A program made the position numbers and the translations under genes. Below, in pieces: positions 6,507 through 14,200 of a stretch of 14,735 nt of DNA (positions are counted from its first letter, which is position 1; the number at the start of each line of letters is the position of its first letter). Source of the stretch: DASYML01 sp036009045 (lineage in GTDB: Bacteria; Acidobacteriota; Blastocatellia; Pyrinomonadales; Pyrinomonadaceae); assembly GCA_036009045.1 (NCBI GenBank), contig DASYML010000127.1, forward strand, positions 1 to 14,735. Reading direction: 5' to 3'. The notes under the pieces were generated by a model. That model saw nothing but the letters and a program-made list of their open reading frames with translations. It did no database searches and was not told the origin of the DNA.

Positions 6507-6717
6507 TAGCGGTTTGCAATTACGTGTGACCTTTGCGCCACCAGCGTGAGACTAGAGCGGTTTGCAGTTGAGTGCGAATACGTGTCAGTCCCGCCCGGCT
6601 TAAGCAGGCGGGACTGACAAGGACGCTTGGCGCAATGCTCGCATCCAATTGAGAACCGCTATAGTTCACGCTGGTGGCGCAAAGTAAAACGAGATGTTAC
6701 ATCCAATCGCAAACGAC
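6507..6717. mobile_element. MITE-like element, family A-like, interrupted (outer element)
   Basis: The left end TAGCGGTTTGCAATTACGTG (6507-6526) and the right end, read on the other strand as GTCGTTTGCGATTGGATGTA (6717-6698), are imperfect inverted repeats of the family A type. Inside them is a perfect 19-bp inverted pair, CTTTGCGCCACCAGCGTGA (6531-6549) and its complement at 6666-6684. A second family A copy (6555-6661) sits in the hairpin loop. Removing it and one TA restores a short GACTAGT loop. The element fills the gap between two minus-strand genes and has no coding capacity. Confidence 0.7.
6555..6661. mobile_element. MITE-like element, family A, 107-bp copy with internal deletion (inner element)
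   Basis: Ends GAGCGGTTTGC and, on the other strand, TAGCGGTTCTC, flanked on both sides by TA (6553-6554 and 6662-6663). Internal hairpin GTCAGTCCCGCC (6584-6595) with GGCGGGACTGAC (6607-6618). Both flanks are collinear with the reverse complement of the 149-bp copy at 11064-11212, but this copy lacks exactly 42 bp of the hairpin region. TA flanks are what IS630/Tc1-mariner-type transposition leaves; that assignment is inference. Confidence 0.75.
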
Positions 6718-6746
6718 TTTAATATTCAGAACATGCAGCATATGTT

Positions 6747-7598
6747 TTAACTCCTGCTGAAAAGGATGCGTAAAATAACGGGCATGTTTGCCAGCAACAT
6801 CACCAGCCAGGTCAGAGGGCGCTGACCGTCTTCGGCTAAATAAAAGAGCCTGGGAGGAAAATAGATGAGCAGGGCGGTGAACCCGAACGTGAAAATCCGG
6901 TCAACGATGCCGCTTGAATCCTTGATTAAATCCGCCATCAAGAAGCCCCAGAACATCTGATAGCAAATCATATTAAGGAAAAGGCATACGTCTCCGAGCG
7001 ATTCGGCTTGCGGTAACTGTAAACACTTCAACAGCGGGGGATGCTTCGGTTTCCAGAAATAGAAATAGACGATAGCGGTATTCACAATTGCGACCGCTGG
7101 AATGCCCAGAAAGAGCGTGGTAAAGAGCCACGGCGGAAGTCCAAAATAATTCGTCGAAGTATTTGGCGGAGCATCGCCAAATACTAAGTCAACAATCATT
7201 GCGCTCGCAGCAATCAGAAACAATAGCTTTGAGAGAAAATAAAATATCGGATGAAATAAACACCCCGGCGCAGGTTTGGCGAGGTCTGGATTTCTCTGAT
7301 GTGCGCGCCTTCGTTTCAGAATCGCCCCGATGGGTTGCAAAAAGGAGAGGCCCAGGCAAAATAAGATGACCCCCGATTGAGCGACCTTGTCTTCATTGGC
7401 CTGACGCATCAGATTAACAAAGAGCCGCGTGAGGATGATCATCGAAATCAGGTTGATGAAGAACACGACGACATCAAGCAAAATCCCGCGATTCTCCGGC
7501 GCAATAATCTTCTTGTAATCTATCATCTCCAAGCCCGACTTCACCTGAGACCGCTCTTCAATCTTTATATCGTGCGACAAGTTCTCGATAAGAGACAA
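6747..7598 (-). CDS. Multi-pass membrane protein, no recognised family
   Basis: A 283-residue integral membrane protein that I do not recognise. Hydrophobic segments suggest about seven transmembrane helices, e.g. LLDVVVFFINLISMIILTRLF, VILFCLGLSFLQPIGAIL, IFYFLSKLLFLIAASAMIV, WLFTTLFLGIPAVAIVNTAI, VCLFLNMICYQMFWGFLM, FTFGFTALLIYFPPRLFYL and a C-terminal WLVMLLANMPVILRILF. A basic cytosolic-looking loop LKRRRAHQRNPDL lies between helices 2 and 3. No catalytic or ligand motif stands out. The start is uncertain: the longest frame opens with TTG at 7598, while the first ATG is at 7526 with GGAG directly against it. Both leave the membrane part intact. It follows the GNAT gene by 46 bp on the same strand and may share its transcript. 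Confidence 0.75.
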   Translation of the reverse strand: MSLIENLSHDIKIEERSQVKSGLEMIDYKKIIAPENRGILLDVVVFFINLISMIILTRLFVNLMRQANEDKVAQSGVILFCLGLSFLQPIGAILKRRRAHQRNPDLAKPAPGCLFHPIFYFLSKLLFLIAASAMIVDLVFGDAPPNTSTNYFGLPPWLFTTLFLGIPAVAIVNTAIVYFYFWKPKHPPLLKCLQLPQAESLGDVCLFLNMICYQMFWGFLMADLIKDSSGIVDRIFTFGFTALLIYFPPRLFYLAEDGQRPLTWLVMLLANMPVILRILFSRS

Positions 7599-7644
7599 GC
7601 CGATTCCGGTCGGGTTGAATCGAGTTGTGAGGCGACGGCAAAAA

Positions 7645-8112
7645 TCAAAGCTCTCTTGTCATAAATACGCTGTACGGGTCTTCAAGATAATCCGCAAACG
7701 GGTCGCAATATGTAAAGCCGGAATCAGCGTAGAGTTGGCGAGCAGGCTCGAAAGCTTCCATTGACCCGGTTTCTAAACTTAGACGGCTGTAACCACGGCG
7801 TTTGGCTTCTTCAAGTATGTGATGAAGAAGATTTTTCGCCACACCCTTTCTCAGATGCCGCGAAGATGTTCGCATAGATTTGATTTCACCATGTTGCGAG
7901 TCGAGTTCTTTGAGCGCTCCACATCCAAGTAGCTCACCATTTTCCCAGACGGTCCAAAATGTAATATCGGGTTGGCGTAATGCCTCAATATCCAGGGCAT
8001 GCACACTCTCAGGCGGCGAGTGCAGCTTCACACTCCGAAGATGTTCCTGCAACAGTTCGTCTATCTCGGAACCTTTCAAATCATCTATTTTAATGTCCAT
8101 GGGAAACTTCAT
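7645..8112 (-). CDS. GNAT family N-acetyltransferase
   Basis: A 155-residue single-domain GNAT acetyltransferase that would transfer an acetyl group from acetyl-CoA to an amine. Motif A is visible as GEIKSMRTSSRHLRKGVAKNLL, with the acetyl-CoA loop R88-K-G90-V-A92. Motif B follows in RGYSRLSLETGSMEAFEPARQLYADSGF with the usual Tyr near the end. The overall pattern, including DYLEDPYSVFMTREL at the C-terminus, resembles the YsnE/YafP-like stand-alone acetyltransferases; substrate unknown. Two in-frame ATGs (8112 and 8100) are possible and neither has a good ribosome site. It lies between a small hypothetical gene (91 bp upstream) and the membrane protein gene (46 bp downstream), all on the same strand. 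Confidence 0.9.
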   Translation of the reverse strand: MKFPMDIKIDDLKGSEIDELLQEHLRSVKLHSPPESVHALDIEALRQPDITFWTVWENGELLGCGALKELDSQHGEIKSMRTSSRHLRKGVAKNLLHHILEEAKRRGYSRLSLETGSMEAFEPARQLYADSGFTYCDPFADYLEDPYSVFMTREL

Positions 8113-8203
8113 TTATTGTGTGGTCAATTTTCTCTGCACAACGCCTGATGCTGCGCTTAACCTGCCGCGCTCCGGTTTAATGAGTTGTGATACGGCAGAC
8201 TGA

Positions 8204-8575
8204 TTAAAATGAGACGTTGCAAATATGCTCTTTGCCACGGTTATCAAGCAGGTATGCCTCTACGGCAATCTGCTTGCCGGGCTTGAGAAAGATGTCCGTC
8301 CTGAACTCCCGGATTGCCTCGATATGTGCGCCGGAACTATGAATAAAATCGGGGAGCCTGGCTTTGTAGTTAATAATGCTTTTGAGAACCCGTTGTGGCA
8401 AAGATGCCTGATGCCTGGAATCAGGAATCCAGTGGATACTAATGCGCTCACCATTTGCCTCTCTTGCAAGTTGCCGAAGATCGTCTATCACATAGCCTTC
8501 ATCCACATAATTCATATAGCTCACAAAAGAGTGAGAAAAGTTATGCGCGATGGATTTAAGGACACGGTACTTCAT
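8204..8575 (-). CDS. Hypothetical protein
   Basis: A 123-residue soluble-looking protein with no family I recognise. Composition is normal for a folded protein, with alternating charged and hydrophobic stretches (DDLRQLAREANGERISIHWIPD, FRTDIFLKPGKQIAVEAYLLDNRGKEHICNVSF), which favours this strand over the overlapping plus-strand frame, which looks incoherent. It ends with a probable beta-rich segment. I chose the ATG at 8575; a TTG at 8599 would add MSVILLLI, which could be part of a short hydrophobic start. No clear ribosome site precedes either. Same orientation as the GNAT and membrane genes downstream, with a 91-bp gap to the first. Confidence 0.6.
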   Translation of the reverse strand: MKYRVLKSIAHNFSHSFVSYMNYVDEGYVIDDLRQLAREANGERISIHWIPDSRHQASLPQRVLKSIINYKARLPDFIHSSGAHIEAIREFRTDIFLKPGKQIAVEAYLLDNRGKEHICNVSF

Positions 8576-8599
8576 AATCAATAGCAGTATAACGCTCAA

Positions 8600-8895
8600 A
8601 TTGATCCAGAGTGGGAGACGTGCGGGCCATAGTTAGTTAATGCTTAATTAGCGGTCACGAATCTTGTCGCCCATCTTCACATCTTCAGCGGCGAACAGGC
8701 AGCGCGCACACCCATGTTTTGGAGGTCTACCGATAGGATAAACGCAATCTGACGAATCATTCAATCGGCCTGCGCCCTCGCGACTTTTCATTAATTTTGT
8801 ATGGCACTTTCGTGATTGTATGGTAATGTCTGGCGGCGGATGAATTCCGGCTTCAATCGCTCATGAGTGGAGACAAATTAGTAAGGATTAAATGA
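8600..8895. other. Intergenic region without recognisable gene
   Basis: About 300 bp between a minus-strand hypothetical and a plus-strand exported-protein gene, so it should carry two divergent promoters. I see no ORF with coding character, no repeat of families A, B or R, and no structured RNA. Possible -10-like AT-rich stretches (around 8790-8800 and 8870-8890) are not specific enough to call. Confidence 0.4.
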
Positions 8896-8937
8896 ATGAA
8901 GGTCTGGATGGAGGCCGGGAAAATTCCCATTCTTTAT

Positions 8938-8945
8938 AAGGAGGG
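8938..8945 (+). promoter_or_regulatory. Strong Shine-Dalgarno supporting a GTG start
   Basis: AAGGAGGG with the GGAGG core five bases before GTG at 8950. It is the strongest ribosome site near this gene and supports a start 18 codons inside the longest frame, which also shortens the signal peptide n-region to a normal length. Confidence 0.55.
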
Positions 8946-8949
8946 TTCG

Positions 8950-9612
8950 GTGCCAGGCAAAAGATTTATCCCGGAGTTTTCAGAAAAGAGGCACAGGTCT
9001 CTTCTGCTCTTCAGCCTCGCGTTGACTCTTTGGTTTTCTCAAGTTGCTCCGGCGCAATCAGGTCGCCACCGGAATAAAAGCGTTTCTGCTCCTCAACCGC
9101 CCGTCATCGTTGAACCGGCGACTAATCCACAAACCGTCAAGCCTCCGGCACAAGTCTCATCCGTCATAGTGGCCGGAGAGATTGTTCACAACTACGACTA
9201 CTTTCACTCCGATTATCTTGATGCGGCGGTCGAAGAATTCAGGCACAGGATAAAGCAACGCCCGCTCCCGGCGATAGAGGTTATTAAAGGCGGCAGCATG
9301 AGCCTGAATGCGGCGAAGGAGCGTGCGAAAAAGGAGACGACAGCTTACCTGTTGTGGATTGAGTTTGTGACGGAGGACGATGGCTCGTACGGGATGTCAA
9401 TCTCCTTCATCAATTACGTAGTATTAATGCCGCAAACGGCGAAATTCCTGACCTGGGGGAAAATTTATCCCGACCAGGAAGGCATCAGAAGCGCCGGTAG
9501 AGTATTGCGTGTGCCTTCGCCTTCTCTTCGCAGACGCCCCTCGGCCCTGCGACAGATGATATACGGCGCGCGAGAGGTGGCCGAGCGGTTGATAGCAGGA
9601 GGTTGGTTTTAG
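8950..9612 (+). CDS. Exported hypothetical protein
   Basis: A 220-residue protein of unknown family. A Sec-type signal peptide is visible: basic SEKRHRS, hydrophobic LLLFSLALTLWFSQV, then APAQS, the likely cut. After it comes a Pro/Val-rich linker (APQPPVIVEPATNPQTVKPP) and a domain of about 130 residues with alternating strands and helices (VDAAVEEF-type helix, AKERAKKETTAYLLWIEFVT, INYVVLMPQTAKFLTWGKIYP), ending in an amphipathic AREVAERLIAGGWF. The domain layout recalls periplasmic proteins that bind or secrete small ligands, but I cannot name it. I chose the GTG at 8950 because AAGGAGGG (8938-8945) precedes it with ideal spacing and gives a normal-length signal peptide. An ATG at 8896, behind AAGGA, would add 18 residues. 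Confidence 0.72.
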   Translation: MPGKRFIPEFSEKRHRSLLLFSLALTLWFSQVAPAQSGRHRNKSVSAPQPPVIVEPATNPQTVKPPAQVSSVIVAGEIVHNYDYFHSDYLDAAVEEFRHRIKQRPLPAIEVIKGGSMSLNAAKERAKKETTAYLLWIEFVTEDDGSYGMSISFINYVVLMPQTAKFLTWGKIYPDQEGIRSAGRVLRVPSPSLRRRPSALRQMIYGAREVAERLIAGGWF

Positions 9613-9620
9613 ATTAGCGA

Positions 9621-9767
9621 TAGCGGTTTGCAAAAGAGTGCTACTCCTATCAGTGCCGCCTGCTTAAGCTGGGCGGGTACTCACACGGAGACGACCCGCC
9701 CAGCTTAAGCAGGCAGTACTGACATAGACGCTCTGCCATGATGGTCGCATTAAATCGAATGAGACCG
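9621..9767. mobile_element. MITE-like element, family A, diverged copy
   Basis: The left end TAGCGGTTTGCAAAAGAGTG begins 9 bp after the exported-protein stop. A 28-bp hairpin with two mismatches is formed by 9651-9678 and 9694-9721, whose arms share TGCTTAAGC and GGGCGGGT with the other copies. The right end (about 9745-9767, TCGCATTAAATCGAATGAGA) is a decayed version of the TCGCATCCAATTGAGAACCG end. It may serve as a terminator-like structure for the upstream gene, although no T-tract follows. Confidence 0.72.
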
Positions 9768-9774
9768 AAGAGCG

Positions 9775-10194
9775 ATGATGAAAGGCATGCTATCGAGGCC
9801 GCCGGGTTACAATATCTACTGGCACGACAAAACGCGCCACAGGTCAAAAGAACGCCAGCAATGGCCCTTCCAGCAAGAAGAAAGGCAGCAAGAAGTGATA
9901 GAAGAGGAAGCCTTCAAGTCCATCTTATCCATCGCTCAGCGCATTCTTGATGTTTATGGCCGTCACGAAACATCAGACTCGGCGCGGATTGTCTACACGG
10001 AGGGCGATCTGAATATTGGCAGCGAGAATGGCATCACAGACATTTTCTTTCGCGGGTCACTGGTCTTCCGTCATGACCCGAAAGGTGAAATAACGGATTT
10101 CTACGAGGAACATGGAGTGTGGATGGACGAGATTGAGCGCGTCTCCCGGAATATTCCTCAAGCCTCTTCCGGGATAGCCAACAAAAGGCGATAA
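9775..10194 (+). CDS. Hypothetical protein
   Basis: A 139-residue hydrophilic protein with no recognised family. The first ~45 residues are very polar (KTRHRSKERQQWPFQQEERQQEVIEEEA), probably a charged helix or disordered lead-in. They are followed by a helix AFKSILSIAQRILDVYGRH and a compact alpha/beta-like part RIVYTEGDLNIGSENGITDIFFRGSLVFRHDPKGEITDFYEEHGVWMDEIERV with regular beta-strand spacing. No signal peptide or membrane segment. The start lies 8 bp past the decayed right end of a family A element, so the original 5' region may have been replaced by the element. No good ribosome site is visible. It converges with the DUF2306 gene, their stops being 9 bp apart. Confidence 0.6.
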   Translation: MMKGMLSRPPGYNIYWHDKTRHRSKERQQWPFQQEERQQEVIEEEAFKSILSIAQRILDVYGRHETSDSARIVYTEGDLNIGSENGITDIFFRGSLVFRHDPKGEITDFYEEHGVWMDEIERVSRNIPQASSGIANKRR

Positions 10195-10203
10195 GGCCAG
10201 GGC

Positions 10204-10854
10204 CTAGACCACGGCGCGGGTTGTTTTGGCTGTGAGGTCGGGGCGTCTCACAGAGGCTGTCCCGCGCCTGAACACGGCACGCCAGTTGATTAAGAGCGAT
10301 GGGACGAAGCAGGCCATGGCGACGAGACTCCAGACCACAGAGACGAAGGCGACCTCCCCCATAGCCCTCACCGCCGGGACGGCCAGGATGGCCCTAGCGA
10401 AGACGAAGACCATAGCGAACGGGTAACTGCGTGTCATCCACTCCTGATGCTGCCGGATGTCACCCTTACGGACACAGTACAGGGCGAAGGCGGTTGCGAC
10501 GAGCCACCCGCAGGACTGTATGACGGCAGCCATCACCAGCGACGGCGGACCCAGAATGATGGCGATGGGAATCGCGACGGGCGCGGCGACGGCTACTCCG
10601 GCGACGTAGAGCCTGCCGAGGATGCGGTGCAGCCGAAGGCTTCGCTTTCGCAGTCTGGTGGAGAATTGAAACGGCGCGAGGAGGAGGGCGAGCGCCCCTG
10701 CCAGCCCGTGGGGCAGCAACAACCACTTCACCGGCTCAACGTGCTGCCAGACAGGCGAGCGGGAGTCCAGAAACGGCGTCTCGTAGAGGTAGAAGACGAA
10801 GAGCGTCATCACGCCAAAGGCGGCGAAGAAGACATGCTTGGCTCGAACTGTCAT
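10204..10854 (-). CDS. DUF2306-family membrane protein
   Basis: A 216-residue integral membrane protein of the DUF2306 type. About six transmembrane helices: AKHVFFAAFGVMTLFVFYLY, LLLPHGLAGALALLLAPFQF, LGRLYVAGVAVAAPVAIPIA, LVMAAVIQSCGWLVATAFAL, PFAMVFVFARAILAVPAV and SVVWSLVAMACFVPSLLI. The family's conserved polar signatures are present: HGLAGALALLLAPFQF, LHRILGRLY and the loop RQHQEWMTRSYPF, whose His residues have been suggested to bind haem or metal in related proteins (family-level, not shown here). Function unknown. The start at 10854 is supported by GGGGAGGT five bases upstream; the longer frame from 10881 would add nine residues without such a site. It is monocistronic as far as can be seen and converges with the preceding hypothetical gene. 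Confidence 0.85.
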   Translation of the reverse strand: MTVRAKHVFFAAFGVMTLFVFYLYETPFLDSRSPVWQHVEPVKWLLLPHGLAGALALLLAPFQFSTRLRKRSLRLHRILGRLYVAGVAVAAPVAIPIAIILGPPSLVMAAVIQSCGWLVATAFALYCVRKGDIRQHQEWMTRSYPFAMVFVFARAILAVPAVRAMGEVAFVSVVWSLVAMACFVPSLLINWRAVFRRGTASVRRPDLTAKTTRAVV

Positions 10855-10859
10855 AAAAG

Positions 10860-10867
10860 ACCTCCCC
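10860..10867 (-). promoter_or_regulatory. Strong Shine-Dalgarno of the DUF2306 gene
   Basis: On the minus strand, GGGGAGGT followed by five bases and ATG at 10854. It decides the start of the DUF2306 protein at 10854 rather than 10881. Confidence 0.6.
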
Positions 10868-11040
10868 GGCACAGTAGTCATAACGTCACCGGGGGCGACA
10901 TTTAAACTTTTCGCCCCCTATTCCTAGACGCGAAAAAGGCTGACGAAAAAAATCATCGGCGGGGTCAACTTTTTTCGGGAGTTGGAGAGGGTTGATAGGC
11001 GAGAAAGAACAGCACGGAGGGTGTGAAAAACGAAAACACT

Positions 11041-11260
11041 GGTAGTGACTCAGTTTGAAATTATAGCGGTTCTCAATTGGATGCGACCCTTGCGCCAAGC
11101 GTCCAGGTCAGTCCCGCCTGCTTAAGCCGGGCGGGTCTCTGCTGAGCAAGGAAACCCGCCCAGCTGAAGCAGGCGGGACTGACACGCAGTCGCACTCAAG
11201 TGCAAACCGCTATAGAGGGCCGATGAATATTGGTCTAGAATTTCAAACTGAACCACTACC
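11041..11260. mobile_element. MITE-like element, family B, interrupted by a family A copy
   Basis: The 26-bp ends at 11041-11066 and 11235-11260 are inverted repeats with three mismatches (core CAGTTTGAAATT). Excising 11064-11214 leaves 69 bp that align without gaps, on the other strand, to the intact copy at 5089-5157. This marks it as a pre-existing family B element into which the family A element inserted at a TA. Confidence 0.8.
11064..11212. mobile_element. MITE-like element, family A, full-length 149-bp copy
   Basis: Inverted ends TAGCGGTTCTCAATTGGATG and, on the other strand, TAGCGGTTTGCACTTGAGTG, flanked by TA on both sides (11062-11063 and 11213-11214). The internal hairpin has 30-bp arms, 11107-11136 and 11154-11183, with two mismatches. 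It is the most complete copy in the window and serves as the reference for the others. Non-coding; movement would need a transposase supplied elsewhere. Confidence 0.82.
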
Positions 11261-11298
11261 GAGAACTGACAACTGCCATTGCCCGCAGCTTGATGATG

Positions 11299-14200
11299 CT
11301 AGTTACTGCACACAGGGTCTGCGACAGGCGTCGTCGCAGGCAGCGGCGCGAGTTTGTATTGCGTCAGAAGTTTATTCAGAGCGGGTAGGCTCTCTGTGTT
11401 AACTTTCCTCCAGAGCGCCAAATCCTTCTTGAGATATTCGCAGGACTCCCCTGTAGCTTCCCACACGGATTTCGCCGGACGTATATCCCCGCTCTCAATC
11501 ATCGTCATGAATCGCGCCAGATTGCGATTAACTAAACCAAATCCCGGAGCCGAATTTGTTCCTTCCTCAATTTCATCCAGTTCTTTTCCCAGTGATGTCG
11601 AAGCGTCGGTAGCGTCCTTCGCCTGCGAAATTCCCGCAAGGCTTTTCAGCCTCTCTAACAGGCCCGCGCGTAAAGACGCCACGTCGTTGTAGGCGCGATG
11701 GCTCTTCATCATCAGGTCGCTGGTATTCTTTGCGAGATTGAGTTGAGCCTCCAGGTCTGCTTGCGAGGTCTGCACTCGCGGATCGAGCTTGACCACGAGC
11801 GGCTGTCGGTAGGTCTTACCCTCAACGGTCAGCGAGACTTCGTAGTTTCCCGGCACGGCGAGCGGCCCCTGCGGTTGGTCGCGTGGCGTCTCGCCGGGGA
11901 TGGCATAGTCCGGCAGCGTGTATTCGATATAGTCTAGATGTTTGCCGTAGAAGCTATATGGCAATGTGGAGGGATGTTGATACCTGAGATTCCAGACGAA
12001 GCGGTTCATGCCCGCCTTGGCCGGTAGCGCATCGGGCGGCGCGAACCAGAAGTCCGGCACGTTCCCCGGAAGATTATCCTGCGCCGTCGGCTGGCTCGAA
12101 AAACGCTGCACCGTATTTCCGTGTTCGTCTCGAATCTCAAGCGTGATTTCCCTGGGCGAAGATGATTTCAGATAATAGTCAATGATGGCCCCGTCCGGCG
12201 GATTCCGCGCGGCTGGGGTCTCTGCCGAGAGCGGCGTCTCCTGCCAGTTATCCGCGCGCACTCGAAGCGCTTGTTCCGGTTTGAACAAGTAGACCTTCGC
12301 TTCCGTCACCTTCGCATCAAGTTGTCGCAGGGGCGATATATCATCCAGAATCCACAAGCCGCGACCATATGTCGCCGCCACCAGATCGCTGCCGTGAACT
12401 GCGAGATCGCGGACCGGCGACGTTGGCAGGTTCAGTTGAAAAGGCTGCCAGTGATCTCCTCCGTCAAAGGAGAGATACGCCGCGTTGTCCGTGCCCGCGT
12501 AGACCAATCCTTTGCGCGCCGGGTCCTCTCGCACGACGCGCGCGACGCCCGCCTCAGGTAGTCCGGCGACGATCTTCTGCCACGTCTTGCCAGCATCTCG
12601 CGTGCGATAGATGAATGGATGTAAATCAGCCCGTGCGGACGCCACGGCGTAAGCCGTCTCGGCATCGAGAGGCGAGGCTTCGATGAGTGTCACACGGCTG
12701 TTCAAAGGCATTTCGGGCGGCGTCACATTACGCCACGTCGCGCCGCCGTCACGCGTCAGTTGAACGAGGCTCGAACTCGTGCCCACCCAGATTTCGCCTG
12801 CCTGCGCTGCCGATGGAGCGATTGTCAGAATCACTCCCTGCTCCGTGCGCTGGGGTGCGTCCGGCTCGTCTTTATCCGCATGAGCTTTCAACGCGGTTTG
12901 AGTGGGCTTCACTGTCAGGTCAGGACTAATCTCCTGCCAGGACAACGCGCCGTCGTTGGTTTTGAGCACATGCTGCATGCCAACGTAGAGCGTCTTTGGA
13001 TCGGTCGGCGCAAACACCAGCGGCGTCTCCCAGGTGTAACGATACTTTGCGCCGGGCACGAACACCGTCGAAATTTGCGCGGTCGTCCGGTCCATTCGCA
13101 GAACAGACCCGTACCAGCCGATAGAGTAAATCAAATTCGGATTCAACGGGTCGGGCGCGATATAGCCGCTCTCGAATGCGCCGGTTGAAAACCAGTCTCG
13201 ATAGGTGATTTGTCCGTAGTCGCTGCGGTTGGGCACGACGACAGAGCCGCTGTCTTGCTGTGATGCGTAAGCGTAATAGGGAAAGGAATGGTCTGTGATG
13301 ACGTGATAGAACTGCCCTGTCGGTTGATTGTACCAGGTGCTCCAACTCTTGCCGCCATCAAGGCTGACGATGGCCCCCTGGTCCGACCCCAGAATCATTC
13401 TTTGCGTATCGTCGGGAGCGATCCAGAGCACATGCTCATCCTCGCCGCTCGGCGCGCCCCTATAGGCTTCAAAAGTTTTCCCGCCATCAGTCGAGCGATA
13501 CATCGTCGTCTGCATCACGTAGACGACATCAGCGTGATGCGGGTCAACGAAGACGCGGCTGAAATACCAACTGCCCACGACTCTCGGATCAGTCGTGATT
13601 TGCTGCCAACCTGCTCCGGCATCATCCGAGCGGAAAACTCCCTGATTCATGATGGCATACAAACGTTTGTCGCCCGGAGCAACCACGATGCCGATGCGTC
13701 CACGCGACTTCAACGGCAACCCCGCGCCGCTCAGAGGCTGCCAGGTGGTCCCTTCATCCGTGGACTTGTAGATTTGCGAGTCGGGGACGGGCGCGGCGTC
13801 GCTCGGAGCGAATCGGAAAGTGGAGGCCGAGGCGTAAACGATGCGGCTATCGCCGGGAGCCGCGCACATATCCATGACGACGGTCTTATCATCCTTAAAG
13901 AGCGTCTTGTGCCACGAACGGCCTCCGTCGGTTGTTTTGAACACACCGACCATCTGGCTCGGAGCGGAGTCAACATAGGCTGAGACGAGGACGATGTTCG
14001 GGTCATGCGGGTCCACGATTATCGCAGAAATAAAATGTATCCCGCGCAGACCGATATTGGTCCACGTCGCGCCGCCATCCGTTGATTTATAAACGCCATC
14101 GCCCTCTGTCTGCTCGCCCGTCCCTACATAAATCACGTCTGGATTCGACGGCGCGAGCACGAGCGCTCCAATTGAAGCGACGTGCGCTTCATCGAAGATA

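Larger units (their letters stand above)
10868..11298. other. Intergenic region carrying nested inverted-repeat elements
   Basis: About 430 bp between two minus-strand genes. Its centre (11041-11260) is the nested pair of small mobile elements listed separately. 10900-11040 is AT-richer with several A/T runs and should contain the DUF2306 promoter, but no site can be assigned with confidence. 11261-11298 has nothing recognisable. No ORF in either strand has coding character. Confidence 0.5.

Noticed and set aside
8225..8584. 119-residue plus-strand frame overlapping the small minus-strand hypothetical
   Set aside because: The minus-strand translation looks like a folded protein and is co-oriented with its neighbours; the plus frame is less coherent. 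This is a judgement call.
9651..9721. CRISPR-like or rho-independent terminator hairpin
   Set aside because: It is a single long hairpin that recurs with conserved ends in other intergenic regions and has no T-tract or regularly spaced repeats; it is part of a MITE-like element.
10447..10905. 152-residue plus-strand frame opposite the DUF2306 gene
   Set aside because: Composition is Gly/Arg/Asp-rich and repetitive; the minus strand encodes a coherent membrane protein with a strong ribosome site.
13288..13983. 231-residue plus-strand frame inside the BNR protein gene
   Set aside because: Antisense to a gene with eleven recognisable BNR units; Arg/His/Asp-rich translation without motifs.
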